Of a stretch of 63,861 nt of DNA, positions 43,576 to 53,474 are shown piece by piece. The position numbers were made by a program, and so were the translations under genes. Origin of the DNA: Flavobacterium sp. (lineage in GTDB: Bacteria > Bacteroidota > Bacteroidia > Flavobacteriales > Flavobacteriaceae); the NCBI RefSeq assembly GCF_029945805.1, contig NZ_JAQSDH010000014.1:1-63861 (forward strand), written 5' to 3'. The notes beneath the pieces were generated by a model. The model saw nothing but the letters and a program-made list of their open reading frames with translations. It made no database searches and was not told where the DNA came from. The stretch's first letter is position 1, and each line of letters starts with the position of its first letter.

Positions 43576-44136
43576 ATGGAAGAAATAGAATTTATTTTAG
43601 ACAGTACAAAAGAATCAATGATTGGTTCAATTGCGCATTTAGAAAAAGAATTTTTAAACATTCGTGCAGGAAAAGCAACACCACAAATGTTGGGAAGTGT
43701 TTTTGTTGATTATTACGGATCGCAAACACCGCTTTCGCAAGTTTCAAATGTGAGTGTTCCCGATGCGAGAACAATTACCATTCAGCCCTACGAAAAAGCG
43801 ATGCTTCATCCGATTGAAAAAGCCATAATGATTGCTAATATTGGGTTTAACCCGATGAATAATGGTGATGTAATTATCATCAGTGTTCCTGCTTTGACGG
43901 AAGAAAGAAGACGCGATTTGGTTAAGCAAGCGAAAGTAGAAGCGGAAGATGCCAAAATCGGAATCCGAAATGCCCGTAAAGATGCCAATACTGATATTAA
44001 GAAATTGGAAAAAGATGGAACTTCAGAAGATGTTTGCAAAACGGCAGAAGACGATATTCAAAAACTGACGGATGGTTTTATTCGAAAAGTGGACGAACAT
44101 TTGGCAACGAAAGAAGCCGAAATTATGAAAGTGTAA
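43576..44136 (+). CDS. frr: ribosome recycling factor
   Basis: 186 residues, normal length. Splits post-termination ribosomes with EF-G. RAGKATPQMLGSVFVDYYG, ITIQPYEKAML and ERRRDLVKQAKVEAEDAK are the family's conserved blocks. It is followed by a stem-loop terminator at 44155. Confidence 0.97.
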   Translation: MEEIEFILDSTKESMIGSIAHLEKEFLNIRAGKATPQMLGSVFVDYYGSQTPLSQVSNVSVPDARTITIQPYEKAMLHPIEKAIMIANIGFNPMNNGDVIIISVPALTEERRRDLVKQAKVEAEDAKIGIRNARKDANTDIKKLEKDGTSEDVCKTAEDDIQKLTDGFIRKVDEHLATKEAEIMKV

Positions 44137-44154
44137 CTTTGTTAATTCAATATT

Positions 44155-44189
44155 AAATCCGTTTCGATGTTTCGGGACGGATTTTTTTA
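44155..44189 (+). terminator. terminator after frr
   Basis: 8-bp stem AAATCCGT with ACGGATTT, 14-base loop, seven T. Confidence 0.8.
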
Positions 44190-44228
44190 TGCCTATTTTT
44201 GTTAAAAATTTTGTGCAACTACTTTCTG

Positions 44229-46721
44229 ATGAAGCGACTATTATTATTCTTATTCTTATTCTTTTTTACGCTGTCGCTTCAAGCACAATTTCAAATCAAT
44301 GGAATTATCAAAGATTCTGAAAATAAAAAAGCACTTCCTTTTGCCACCATCAGGACCGAAAACGGCTTTTCTACTATCGCAGATGTTGATGGAAAATTCA
44401 ATTTTATTCTGATATCGGAACCACAAACTTTGACGATTTCGTATGTTGGCTATGTGGCGAAAACCATTACATTATCCGGAGTAAACGCTTTTTTAACGGT
44501 TTATCTTTTACCAAAAGTTGACGAATTGAACGAAGTTACTATTTCGAATGTAAATCCGGCAAACGCAATAATCACCAAGGTTATTCAGAAAAGAGATGAC
44601 AATAATCCACAAAAAAAACTGAATTATTTTCAATTTAAGTCGTACAACAAATTATTGGTTACAGCCAATCCTGATTCTATAGTTGGAAAAATTGATACGC
44701 TATTTGTCAATGCGGTTACGAAAGATAAAATAGCTAAAATTGATTCTTCTGATTACAAATTCAAGAAGATTATTGATAAACAACATTTGTTCCTAACCGA
44801 AAAAGTTTCACAATTTCAATTCGAAAAACCCATATTAAAAGAAACAATTCTCGGTACGAAAATGGCAGGTTTTAAAGAACCGATCTATGAACTTTTAGGG
44901 TTTGGATTGCAGTCGTTTTCAGTGTACAATGACAAATACGAATTGTTTGAAACCAAATACAAAAGTCCTATTTCTAATAATGCATTAAAGGAATACCGGT
45001 ATAAAATCCTCGACACAACATTAATTGGCAATCGGGAAGTGGTTGTGATTTATTTTAAAAATCAGAATAAAAAAGGATTGGAAGGATTGCTCTATATTGA
45101 CAACGAAAACTATGCAATCGCTAAGGCCGTGATGCGTATTCGAGGTGTTTTAGACATTACCGGAATTCACGAATTCACTTATTTACATAATGAAAAGCTG
45201 TGGTTTCCAATAAAGAAAAATTTTAAAATCGTAAAAGGAAAAAGCAAGGAACCAACAAAAATGCTGGGTGGAAGAATTGAATTTGCCGCAGAAGATGAAG
45301 ATGAGTCTAGCACTAAAAAAGACGCTTCTGACTACACTTATCTTTCCTCAGAAATGCAGGTTTTTGATTTGGCTGTAAATAACAATGTAAAAATAAAAAA
45401 GTCTTCGGTAATCATTGAGGTTAAAGAAAATGCAATTAAAAGAGATGAAGCATTTTGGGTTCAAAACAGAACGGACAGCTTAGACATAAGAAGCGAACGC
45501 ACCTATTTTGTTTTGGATAGCGTTGTTACCAAACAGAATATTGAGCGTAAAATAAAACTTGGAAGAAAACTATTTACGGGTTATGTTCCTGTTGGTATTT
45601 TCGATTTTGATATGCGTTATCTTTTGAGTTATAATAATTTTGAGGGTTTTCGTTTAGGAATTGGCGGTATTACCAACGATCGTTTTTCTAAAAAAATTCG
45701 TTTTGAAGGCTATACGGCTTATGGTTTAAAAGACGAAACTTTAAAATACAATGTTGGAACAGCCATCCGAGTGGGTAATTTTTCAAACACATGGATTGGT
45801 GGCTCGTATACCGATGACGTTCGCGAAATTGCGAGTGTGGCATTTGCAACAGATAAAAGGGTATTCAAAATTTATGATCCGCGTCCGATAAACATTAGTA
45901 CATTTTATAATCATAAAACTTGGCGCGGATACATTGAGACCAAAATTATTCCTAAAACGGAGACTATATGGCAAATTTCGCACAGTGAAATAAGTCCGTT
46001 ATTTAATTACGCTTTCAATTACAACAACAAGTTGTATACTGATTTTACAATGTCAACAGCAATGGTTTCTATGCAATGGAATCCTTTTAGTGATTATATG
46101 CAAACGCCAAATGGCAAAATTGAATTCGAAAAACGATTTCCGAAGTTCGCATTTCAATTTACGAAATCGTTACCTAATTTCTTTGCCAATGATTTTGATT
46201 TTGGTAAAATTGACCTGCGAATCGAATATGAAAAAAAATACTTGAACGGACAAAAATCAGCATTTTTACTTCAGTCTGGTTACACTTTCGGTGCTTTACC
46301 ATTGACACATTTGTACAATACTTCGCCCAATAATTTGACGAAAGACAACATTTTACAAAGGATTACCATTGCGGGTAAAAACAGTTTTGAAACCATGTAT
46401 TTCAACGAATTCTTTTCGAGCGAATACGTAATGCTTCAGCTAAAGCACGGTTCGAAAAGAGTAGAATTGTTCAAAAAAGTGAAGCCAACCTTTGTTTTAG
46501 TTACACGTATGGCTTGGGGAAATCTACAACATCCGGAGCGTCATATAGGCATTGGCTACAAGACATTGGACAGAGGATTTTTTGAATCGGGAATTGAACT
46601 AAACCAAATTTACAGAGGTTTTGGACTCACCGGATTTTACCGATATGGCCCTAACCAATTGCCACGATTTGAAGATAATTTAGCGGTTAAATTGAGCTTT
46701 GTCTTTGATTTCGGATTTTAA
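44229..46721 (+). CDS. DUF5686/carboxypeptidase-regulatory-like outer-membrane protein
   Basis: 830 residues from MKRLLLFLFLFFFTLSLQAQ (signal peptide). A CarboxypepD_reg domain (about 22-105) has LPFATIRTENG, VDGKFNF and ISYVGYVAKT. DUF5686 follows, with a long beta-barrel ending in aromatic-terminated strands (KLSFVFDFGF). Outer-membrane location is expected; function unknown. The ATG at 44229 replaces a longer frame from 44199. It overlaps the antiporter gene tail-to-tail by four bases. Confidence 0.85.
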   Translation: MKRLLLFLFLFFFTLSLQAQFQINGIIKDSENKKALPFATIRTENGFSTIADVDGKFNFILISEPQTLTISYVGYVAKTITLSGVNAFLTVYLLPKVDELNEVTISNVNPANAIITKVIQKRDDNNPQKKLNYFQFKSYNKLLVTANPDSIVGKIDTLFVNAVTKDKIAKIDSSDYKFKKIIDKQHLFLTEKVSQFQFEKPILKETILGTKMAGFKEPIYELLGFGLQSFSVYNDKYELFETKYKSPISNNALKEYRYKILDTTLIGNREVVVIYFKNQNKKGLEGLLYIDNENYAIAKAVMRIRGVLDITGIHEFTYLHNEKLWFPIKKNFKIVKGKSKEPTKMLGGRIEFAAEDEDESSTKKDASDYTYLSSEMQVFDLAVNNNVKIKKSSVIIEVKENAIKRDEAFWVQNRTDSLDIRSERTYFVLDSVVTKQNIERKIKLGRKLFTGYVPVGIFDFDMRYLLSYNNFEGFRLGIGGITNDRFSKKIRFEGYTAYGLKDETLKYNVGTAIRVGNFSNTWIGGSYTDDVREIASVAFATDKRVFKIYDPRPINISTFYNHKTWRGYIETKIIPKTETIWQISHSEISPLFNYAFNYNNKLYTDFTMSTAMVSMQWNPFSDYMQTPNGKIEFEKRFPKFAFQFTKSLPNFFANDFDFGKIDLRIEYEKKYLNGQKSAFLLQSGYTFGALPLTHLYNTSPNNLTKDNILQRITIAGKNSFETMYFNEFFSSEYVMLQLKHGSKRVELFKKVKPTFVLVTRMAWGNLQHPERHIGIGYKTLDRGFFESGIELNQIYRGFGLTGFYRYGPNQLPRFEDNLAVKLSFVFDFGF

Positions 46722-47899
46722 TTTTCAGCTTTTGTTTTAGTATTGGTAAACATCAGTCCAAACATCATGATCAAAGCCGTTATGATTATCACCTGAATCA
46801 GCAAAGAATTATTAATTATTTTAGACGAATGACCTATCGGAATGGATAAAAACAACAACACGGTAATTAATCCTCGAGGCGAAATAAACACTAAGGGATG
46901 CAGTTTTATCTTTAGTAATTTTAAGGTTATAAATCGTATAATGAAAATACAAACAACTATTCCGACTGACCAAACAAGTGCTTTTACATTTAATAATTCA
47001 CTTGTTTTTATCATAAAACCAAACAATATAAAAAATAAGGTTCTTATCAGAAATGTAAACTCAATGGTAAGTTCCTTAAATTTAGTAACTTCCTTATTTA
47101 ATGTTTCAGATTGAATTTTATCCAAATATTTTATTTTTTTGATTTGATTTAGATTTCCCATAAAAATTCCAAATAATAATATGAAAACCAACGCCGGTAA
47201 ATGATAGATCTTAGAAATATGATAAATCATAATGATTAGAATGATAATGGGTGCAAATTTTACTTTGTGCCTTATTTTACTCAATAAAAAGGACAACGCG
47301 ATTGTTGCCAAGAACGAAATAATCAGAATCAGGAAAATATCTATAAAAAAATCAACGAACGATGAGGTATTAATTTCTTCGTGAAGCGCGACAAAGTTGA
47401 AAAATACGACACCAAAAACATCGGATAAACTACTTTCATACACAATGAATTCCTTTTGAGAAGAAATCAAATTTTTTGATCCGGAAATCGCCACAGCGCT
47501 ACTAATTATAGAAAACGGAATCGCGTTTATTAAACTATCTTTAAAAGTATTATTGGGATCAAAGTAATAAATCGCCTGAGCCAAGCCGAAACTTATCAAA
47601 ATCATTGGAAGTAAAGCTACCACCGCCGATTTTCCAATCATAGATAAATTTGATCTGTGGACTTCTATTTCCAAAGAGCCATCTAAAACAATCATTATTA
47701 ATCCAATGGTACCGATAGCAGGCAATTGCTCTTCAATACCTGGAAATGAAATCTGAAATAAATCGGCAATTTGTTTCACGGTCCATCCCAAAATCAAAAG
47801 CAAAATTACGGATGGAATTCGCGTTTTTGACGAGGTGATGTCAAAGATGTAAGCCAAAAGTAATAATCCGCAAATAACAATAATAATCGATCCCGACAT
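46718..47899 (-). CDS. cation:proton antiporter (CPA family)
   Basis: 393 residues with about 11-12 transmembrane helices. LLILGWTVKQIADLF, IVLDGSLEIEVHRSNL, and the core ISSAVAISGSKNLISSQKEFIVYESSLSD region (quoted as SSAVAISGSKNLIS) with SDVFGVVFFNF fit Na+/H+ or K+/H+ exchangers. The usual ND/DD ion site is not obvious: an ESSLSD segment stands where CPA1 has 'DES..ND'. No regulatory TrkA domain is present. Ion specificity unknown. Confidence 0.82.
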   Translation of the reverse strand: MSGSIIIVICGLLLLAYIFDITSSKTRIPSVILLLILGWTVKQIADLFQISFPGIEEQLPAIGTIGLIMIVLDGSLEIEVHRSNLSMIGKSAVVALLPMILISFGLAQAIYYFDPNNTFKDSLINAIPFSIISSAVAISGSKNLISSQKEFIVYESSLSDVFGVVFFNFVALHEEINTSSFVDFFIDIFLILIISFLATIALSFLLSKIRHKVKFAPIIILIIMIYHISKIYHLPALVFILLFGIFMGNLNQIKKIKYLDKIQSETLNKEVTKFKELTIEFTFLIRTLFFILFGFMIKTSELLNVKALVWSVGIVVCIFIIRFITLKLLKIKLHPLVFISPRGLITVLLFLSIPIGHSSKIINNSLLIQVIIITALIMMFGLMFTNTKTKAEN

Positions 47900-48023
47900 A
47901 ATCTCTCAATTTGTTTTCAAATATAATTTTATTTCCAACAACTCCTATTTTCTTACCATAATGTTTTTATCAAATTACTACAAATCTTTATAATCTAACT
48001 TTAAGTTTATGCATCGTTTTAAC

Positions 48024-48031
48024 TACCTTTG
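48024..48031 (+). promoter_or_regulatory. -7 element of the MMPL transporter gene
   Basis: TACCTTTG, 19 bases before the ATG at 48051. Confidence 0.45.
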
Positions 48032-48050
48032 CAACCGTTTTTAAACTACA

Positions 48051-50456
48051 ATGAAAAAGAAAATAAAGGTAGGATTCTGGGAATTTGTGGCCGGAATTGT
48101 ACTCCGCAATAGAATACTAATTCTTAGTCTAATTGGACTAATCACAATTTTTTTGGCTTTCCAATGGAAATACATCCATTTTACCTACACTGAAGCCAAT
48201 CTTCTGCCTGATGATCATGAAGTAAATCTCGAATACAATGCTTTTCTGAAAGAATTTGGAGAAGAAGGCAATCTTATTATTATTGGATCCAAAGATTCAC
48301 GTTTATTCACTCCAAAAGTCTTCAGTCAATGGAGTCATTTGATGGAAGATTTAAAGCAACAGCCCGAAGTAGAATTGGTCGTTTCTGTTGATAATATTAC
48401 CAAATTACAAAAAAATGACAGCCTGAATTCCTTTGAGTTAATTCCGTTTTTTGACAAACAAAAAGTAACGGATGCAACTTATTTATCTAAAACAAAAACG
48501 GAACTTTTTACCAGAACGCCTTTCTATGAAGGATTACTCTACAATAAAAAAGATGGAACCATTCGCTCCGCGATTTATTTGGATAAAAAAATAGTAAATA
48601 CGCCCCAACGTAAAGACTTCATTTTAAATACATTCATTCCAAAAGTGGCAGCTTTTGAAAAGACAACCGGAATTGATTTGCACGTTTCGGGAATGCCGTA
48701 CATTCGAACCTTGAATGCCAAAAGTATTTTGGGCGAAATAAGCCTTTTTATTGGCGCAGCGCTTTTCATTACATCCTTTATTTTCTTCTTCTTTTTCCGA
48801 TCCCACAGAGCTACATTAATTGCCGTTCTGATTGTGATTTTTGGCGTAATGTGGACTTTCGGATTTATTGGGCTTTTCCGTTTTGAGATCACGATATTAA
48901 CCGGATTGATTCCGTCTTTAGTAATTGTAATCGGAATACCCAATTGTATTTTCCTGACCAATAAATACCAGCAGGAATATAGGAGTCACGGAAATAAAGC
49001 CAAAGCTTTGCAACGTGTAATTACTCGAGTTGGAACGGCAACGTTGATGACCAATTTAACAACCGCGGCAGGTTTTGCCACGTTTATGATTACCAATAGC
49101 GAACTGCTGAAGGAATTTGGTTTGGTTGCTTCGGTAAGCATCGTTGCGCTGTTCTTTTTGTGTCTGATCATTATCCCTATTTACTACAGTTATCAGCCCG
49201 TTCCTAAAGCCAAACATTTGGAACACCTGAACCGAAATTACACTCAAAAATTCATGAATTGGATTCAGAGGATGGTAAAACACAACCGAACTAAGGTATA
49301 TGTGGTTGCCGTTGCTCTTTTTGTTATTAGTTTTTTTGGAGCTTTAAAAATAAAAACTTCAGGTAGTTTAACTGAAGATATGCCGAAAAATACTGGATTC
49401 TTTCAAGATATTGTTTTCTTTGAAAAAGAATTTGGCGGCGTTATGCCTTTGGAAATAACCATTGATACCAAGCGAAAAAAAGGCGTGATGAAGCTTTCCA
49501 CCATGAGAAAAATGGAGGAACTTCAAAAAACCATTGATTCTATTCCAGAGCTTTCAAAACCCATTTCAATTGTAAACTTGGTGAAATATTCGAAGCAATC
49601 TTTCTATAATGGAAATCCCGAATATTACGATTTACCCACATCACAAGAGCAAGCTTTTATTTTGAGTTATGCTAAAAATGCAACCAAGAATACCAAGAAA
49701 GACATCATGAAAAGTTACGTTAGTACTGATGGCAGTATTGCGCGAATCACAACATTCATGAAAGACATCGGTACGGGAAACATGGAGAAAGTCGAAAATG
49801 AATTGTTAAAAAAAACGAATAAAATTTTTCCTGCTGATCGTTATAAAGTTACTATGACAGGAAAGGCATTAGTGTTTGAAAAAGGAACTAAATACTTATT
49901 GGACAATTTGGTCACTTCGTTATTATTTGCCATTTTTATCATTTCGATGCTGATGGTTTTTATGTTCCGTTCGTTCAAAATGGTCATAGTTTCTCTGATT
50001 CCGAATTTGCTTCCGCTGATGATTACTGCCGGATTAATGGGCTATTTTGGAATACCTTTAAAACCATCCACTATTTTGATTTTTAGTATTGCCTTCGGAC
50101 TTTCTGTTGATGATACCATTCACTTTTTGGCACAATACCGTCAGGAATTAAAAAATCACAATTGGAAAATAAAGAAATCCGTATTTGCTACTTTGAAGGA
50201 AGCTGGCGTGAGTATGTTTTACACTTCGGTTGTATTGTTTTCAGGATTTTCTATCTTTACTTTATCCAGTTTTGGAGGAACCGTCGCGCTTGGAGGCTTA
50301 ATCGCCATAACGTTATTATTCGGAATGTTATCCAATTTAATGTTGCTCCCTTGTTTGGTTTTAACCTTAAACAAACGTTTGGCTAACGAGCAAGAATTTC
50401 AAGAACCCACAATAGACATCTTAGATCGTCAACAGGAAAACGAAGAAAATTTATAA
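48051..50456 (+). CDS. MMPL/RND-superfamily transporter
   Basis: 801 residues in two similar halves, each with one N-terminal helix (LILSLIGLITIFLAFQW; VYVVAVALFVISFFGAL), a periplasmic loop, and five helices. Signatures: GLIPSLVIVIGIPNCIFLTN with TRVGTATLMTNLTTAAGFATF in half one; FSIAFGLSVDDTIHFLAQYRQE with TLKEAGVSMFYTSVVLFSGF in half two (each quoted as its core). Proton-driven export of a lipid or hydrophobic compound is the family role; substrate unknown. No membrane-fusion or outer-membrane partner is nearby. Confidence 0.88.
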   Translation: MKKKIKVGFWEFVAGIVLRNRILILSLIGLITIFLAFQWKYIHFTYTEANLLPDDHEVNLEYNAFLKEFGEEGNLIIIGSKDSRLFTPKVFSQWSHLMEDLKQQPEVELVVSVDNITKLQKNDSLNSFELIPFFDKQKVTDATYLSKTKTELFTRTPFYEGLLYNKKDGTIRSAIYLDKKIVNTPQRKDFILNTFIPKVAAFEKTTGIDLHVSGMPYIRTLNAKSILGEISLFIGAALFITSFIFFFFFRSHRATLIAVLIVIFGVMWTFGFIGLFRFEITILTGLIPSLVIVIGIPNCIFLTNKYQQEYRSHGNKAKALQRVITRVGTATLMTNLTTAAGFATFMITNSELLKEFGLVASVSIVALFFLCLIIIPIYYSYQPVPKAKHLEHLNRNYTQKFMNWIQRMVKHNRTKVYVVAVALFVISFFGALKIKTSGSLTEDMPKNTGFFQDIVFFEKEFGGVMPLEITIDTKRKKGVMKLSTMRKMEELQKTIDSIPELSKPISIVNLVKYSKQSFYNGNPEYYDLPTSQEQAFILSYAKNATKNTKKDIMKSYVSTDGSIARITTFMKDIGTGNMEKVENELLKKTNKIFPADRYKVTMTGKALVFEKGTKYLLDNLVTSLLFAIFIISMLMVFMFRSFKMVIVSLIPNLLPLMITAGLMGYFGIPLKPSTILIFSIAFGLSVDDTIHFLAQYRQELKNHNWKIKKSVFATLKEAGVSMFYTSVVLFSGFSIFTLSSFGGTVALGGLIAITLLFGMLSNLMLLPCLVLTLNKRLANEQEFQEPTIDILDRQQENEENL

Positions 50457-50472
50457 TCTTGTCGTTTTAAAT

Positions 50473-50480
50473 TATATTTG
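50473..50480 (+). promoter_or_regulatory. -7 element of asnS
   Basis: TATATTTG, 21 bases before the ATG at 50502. Confidence 0.45.
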
Positions 50481-50501
50481 CACTAGAAAAAAAGAATTAA
50501 A

Positions 50502-51935
50502 ATGAAACATACAAAAGTTAAAAGCTTACTAAACAGCGAAACAACGATTTCAGTAGTAAATGCAAAAGGTTGGGTAAGAACTTTTAGAAACAATCAATTT
50601 ATCGCGTTGAACGATGGTTCGACCATTAATAATATTCAATGTGTTGTTGATTTTGAAAACACAGCGGAAGAAACGTTGAAAAGAATCACTACTGGTGCCG
50701 CAATTTCAGTAACCGGCGCTTTGGTAGAGAGCAAAGGTGCTGGACAGAAATATGAAATTCAGGTTACCAAATTGGAAATCCTTGGCGATTCAGATGCGGA
50801 GAAATTCCCAATGCAACCAAAGAAACATTCTTTGGAATTCCTTAGAGAAAATGCACATTTGAGAGTTAGAACCAATGCTTTCGGAGCAATTATGAGAGTG
50901 CGTTCGGTTTTGGCTTTTGCCGTGCATCAGTATTTTCAAGAAAAAGGTTTTGTATATGTGAATACGCCAATCGTTACTGGTGCTGATGCTGAAGGTGCTG
51001 GAGAAATGTTCCAAGTAACTTCGTTGCCCTTAGATAATTTGCCAAAAAATGAAGAAGGTACTATTGACTACAAAAAAGATTTTTTCGGGAAACATACCAA
51101 TCTAACCGTTTCTGGGCAATTAGAAGGTGAAACGTTTGCGATGGCATTAGGTCAGATTTATACTTTTGGACCAACATTTAGAGCTGAAAATTCAAATACT
51201 TCGCGTCATTTGGCAGAATTCTGGATGATTGAGCCTGAAGTTGCTTTCAATGATTTGGATGATAATATGGATTTGGCCGAAGATTTTATTCAGTATGTAA
51301 TTAAATATACGATGGATAAATGTCAGGATGATTTGAAGTTTTTGGAAGGACGTTTGACCGAGGAAGAAAAATCAAAACCTCAAGCTGACAGAAGCGAAAT
51401 GAGTTTATTAGAAAAATTAAACTTTGTGTTAGAAAACAACTTTAAACGTGTTTCGTATACTGAAGCTATTGATATTTTAAGAGATTCTACTCCGAATAAA
51501 AAGAAGAAATTCCAATACATTATCAACGAATGGGGTGCCGATTTACAGTCGGAACACGAAAGATATTTGGTTGAAAAACACTTTAAATGTCCCGTAATTT
51601 TATTTGATTATCCAGCAAACATTAAAGCATTTTACATGCGTCTGAACGAAGACGGAAAAACAGTTCGTGCCATGGATATCTTATTCCCTGGAATTGGAGA
51701 AATTGTTGGAGGATCTCAAAGAGAAGAGCGCTACGACGTTTTGGTTGAAAAAATGAGAGTTTTAGGCATTGACGAAGAAGAACTTTGGTGGTATTTAGAC
51801 ACGCGAAGATTCGGTTCGGCAACGCACTCCGGCTTCGGATTGGGATTTGAAAGATTGGTACTATTTGTAACGGGAATGACTAATATTCGCGACGTAATTC
51901 CTTTTCCACGAACACCGCAAAACGCAGAATTTTAA
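50502..51935 (+). CDS. asnS: asparagine--tRNA ligase
   Basis: Class IIb synthetase of 477 residues. N-terminal OB-fold anticodon domain ([18 protein letters not shown]). Motif 2 is [21 protein letters not shown] (quoted [17 protein letters not shown]), and motif 3 is [15 protein letters not shown]. AsnRS-specific features (DNA/tRNA-Asn type [11 protein letters not shown]) separate it from AspRS. rpoN follows after a 70-base gap filled by octad repeats, possibly in the same transcript. Confidence 0.97.
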   Translation: MKHTKVKSLLNSETTISVVNAKGWVRTFRNNQFIALNDGSTINNIQCVVDFENTAEETLKRITTGAAISVTGALVESKGAGQKYEIQVTKLEILGDSDAEKFPMQPKKHSLEFLRENAHLRVRTNAFGAIMRVRSVLAFAVHQYFQEKGFVYVNTPIVTGADAEGAGEMFQVTSLPLDNLPKNEEGTIDYKKDFFGKHTNLTVSGQLEGETFAMALGQIYTFGPTFRAENSNTSRHLAEFWMIEPEVAFNDLDDNMDLAEDFIQYVIKYTMDKCQDDLKFLEGRLTEEEKSKPQADRSEMSLLEKLNFVLENNFKRVSYTEAIDILRDSTPNKKKKFQYIINEWGADLQSEHERYLVEKHFKCPVILFDYPANIKAFYMRLNEDGKTVRAMDILFPGIGEIVGGSQREERYDVLVEKMRVLGIDEEELWWYLDTRRFGSATHSGFGLGFERLVLFVTGMTNIRDVIPFPRTPQNAEF

Positions 51936-51941
51936 AAGTTA

Positions 51942-52005
51942 ATTTGGTGATTTGGTTATTTGTAGATTCGAATAACCAAATAACCGAATAATCAAATAAA
52001 CAAAA
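51942..52005. repeat. palindromic octad array flush with the rpoN start
   Basis: Eight 8-bp units in register. Three are ATTTGGTT type, then the self-complementary ATTCGAAT, then three AACCAAAT type, which is the exact reverse complement of ATTTGGTT, and last AAACAAAA adjoining the ATG. The array nearly fills the asnS-rpoN gap and forms a 10-bp stem (51951-51960 with 51971-51980). Confidence 0.85.
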
Positions 52006-53472
52006 ATGTTAAAGCAGTTTCTAAATCTAAAATTATCACAAAAGCTATCACCTCAGCAAATTCAGTTGATGAAGTTGATACAATTGCCTACGCAGGCATT
52101 TGAACAACGATTGAAGGAGGAAATGATAGAAAATCCGGCATTGGAAACCGGCAAAGATGAGGAAGAGCTTTACGAAAAAGATGAATTTGACAATAACGAT
52201 GAATATGATGATTACGAAGGCAGCGAGAATATTGATACTGACGAAATCAATATTGACGAATACTTAAGCAACGATGAAACACCCGAGTATAAGCTCCAGG
52301 CAAATAATTACAGCGACGATGATGAGCAGTATTCTTCGCCCTTAGCAGCTCCAACAACCTTTCACCAGGATTTAATCAATCAATTGAATACTTTTATCTT
52401 AACAGACGAAGAACGCGAAATTGCAGAATTCCTTGTCGGAAGTATTGATGATGATGGATATTTACGCCGCGATGTTCAGGATATTGTTGATGACATGGCC
52501 TTTACTCAAGGGATTTATACCAAAGAGAAAACCGTTGAAAAAATACTGCATATAATACAAGATTTAGATCCGGCTGGCGTTGGAGCACGAAATCTGCACG
52601 AATGTTTATTATTACAACTCCGACATAAAACACCAACTGAATCGGTTGATTTGGCTATCGATATCATCCAGAATGAATTTGATGCCTTCACCAAAAAACA
52701 TTACGAAAAACTTCTGGCTCATTATGAAATTTCGAAAGATCAACTTAAAAAAGCCGTTGAAGAAATAGAAAAACTGAATCCAAAACCAGGTGGAGTTTAC
52801 GATAGCCAAAGCCGCGCAGTGGAGCAGATCGTTCCCGATTTTGCAATCCGTATTGTGGATGGCGAGCTAGAACTAACTCTAAACGGTAGAAATGCGCCAA
52901 CATTGCACGTTTCCAAAGATTATCAGGAAATGCTCCAAACCTATAAAGATTCACGTGATAAATCGAATTCGCAAAAAGACGCGGTACAGTTTATCAAACA
53001 AAAATTGGATTCAGCAAAATGGTTTATCGACGCGATTCGTCAACGTCAAGAAACCCTTTTTGTGACGATGAATGCGATTATGCACTTTCAGCAAGACTAT
53101 TTCCTTGACGGTGAGGAAACTAAGTTGAAACCTATGATTTTAAAAGACGTAGCCGACATGGTTGGTTTGGATATTTCAACGGTTTCGCGTGTGGCCAATA
53201 GCAAATATGTAGATACTCCTTATGGTACCAAATTGATTAAAGAATACTTCTCAGAATCAATGAAAAATGATCAAGGAGAAGATGTTTCTACTTTGGAAAT
53301 CAAAAAAATTCTGAAAACGATTATTGAGGAAGAAGACAAACACAAACCGTTGCCTGATGATCAACTCGCCGATATTTTAAAAGAAAAAGGCTATCCAATC
53401 GCAAGAAGAACTATTGCCAAATACAGGGATTTACTAGATATTCCTGTCGCGCGAATGAGGAAGAAGATTTAG
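52006..53472 (+). CDS. rpoN: RNA polymerase sigma-54 factor
   Basis: 488 residues. N-terminal activator-interaction region I (LNLKLSQKLSPQQIQLMKLIQLP), an acidic linker (about 45-100, many Asp/Glu), the core-binding domain (IAEFLVGSIDDDGYL, LDPAGVGARNL), the HTH (GLDISTVSRVANSKYVDTPYG region) and the C-terminal RpoN box ARRTIAKYRDLLDIP. The first block is longer than 20 residues in full and is quoted in part. No sigma-54 activator gene is in the window. The leader is an octad array. Confidence 0.96.
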   Translation: MLKQFLNLKLSQKLSPQQIQLMKLIQLPTQAFEQRLKEEMIENPALETGKDEEELYEKDEFDNNDEYDDYEGSENIDTDEINIDEYLSNDETPEYKLQANNYSDDDEQYSSPLAAPTTFHQDLINQLNTFILTDEEREIAEFLVGSIDDDGYLRRDVQDIVDDMAFTQGIYTKEKTVEKILHIIQDLDPAGVGARNLHECLLLQLRHKTPTESVDLAIDIIQNEFDAFTKKHYEKLLAHYEISKDQLKKAVEEIEKLNPKPGGVYDSQSRAVEQIVPDFAIRIVDGELELTLNGRNAPTLHVSKDYQEMLQTYKDSRDKSNSQKDAVQFIKQKLDSAKWFIDAIRQRQETLFVTMNAIMHFQQDYFLDGEETKLKPMILKDVADMVGLDISTVSRVANSKYVDTPYGTKLIKEYFSESMKNDQGEDVSTLEIKKILKTIIEEEDKHKPLPDDQLADILKEKGYPIARRTIAKYRDLLDIPVARMRKKI

Positions 53473-53474
53473 TA

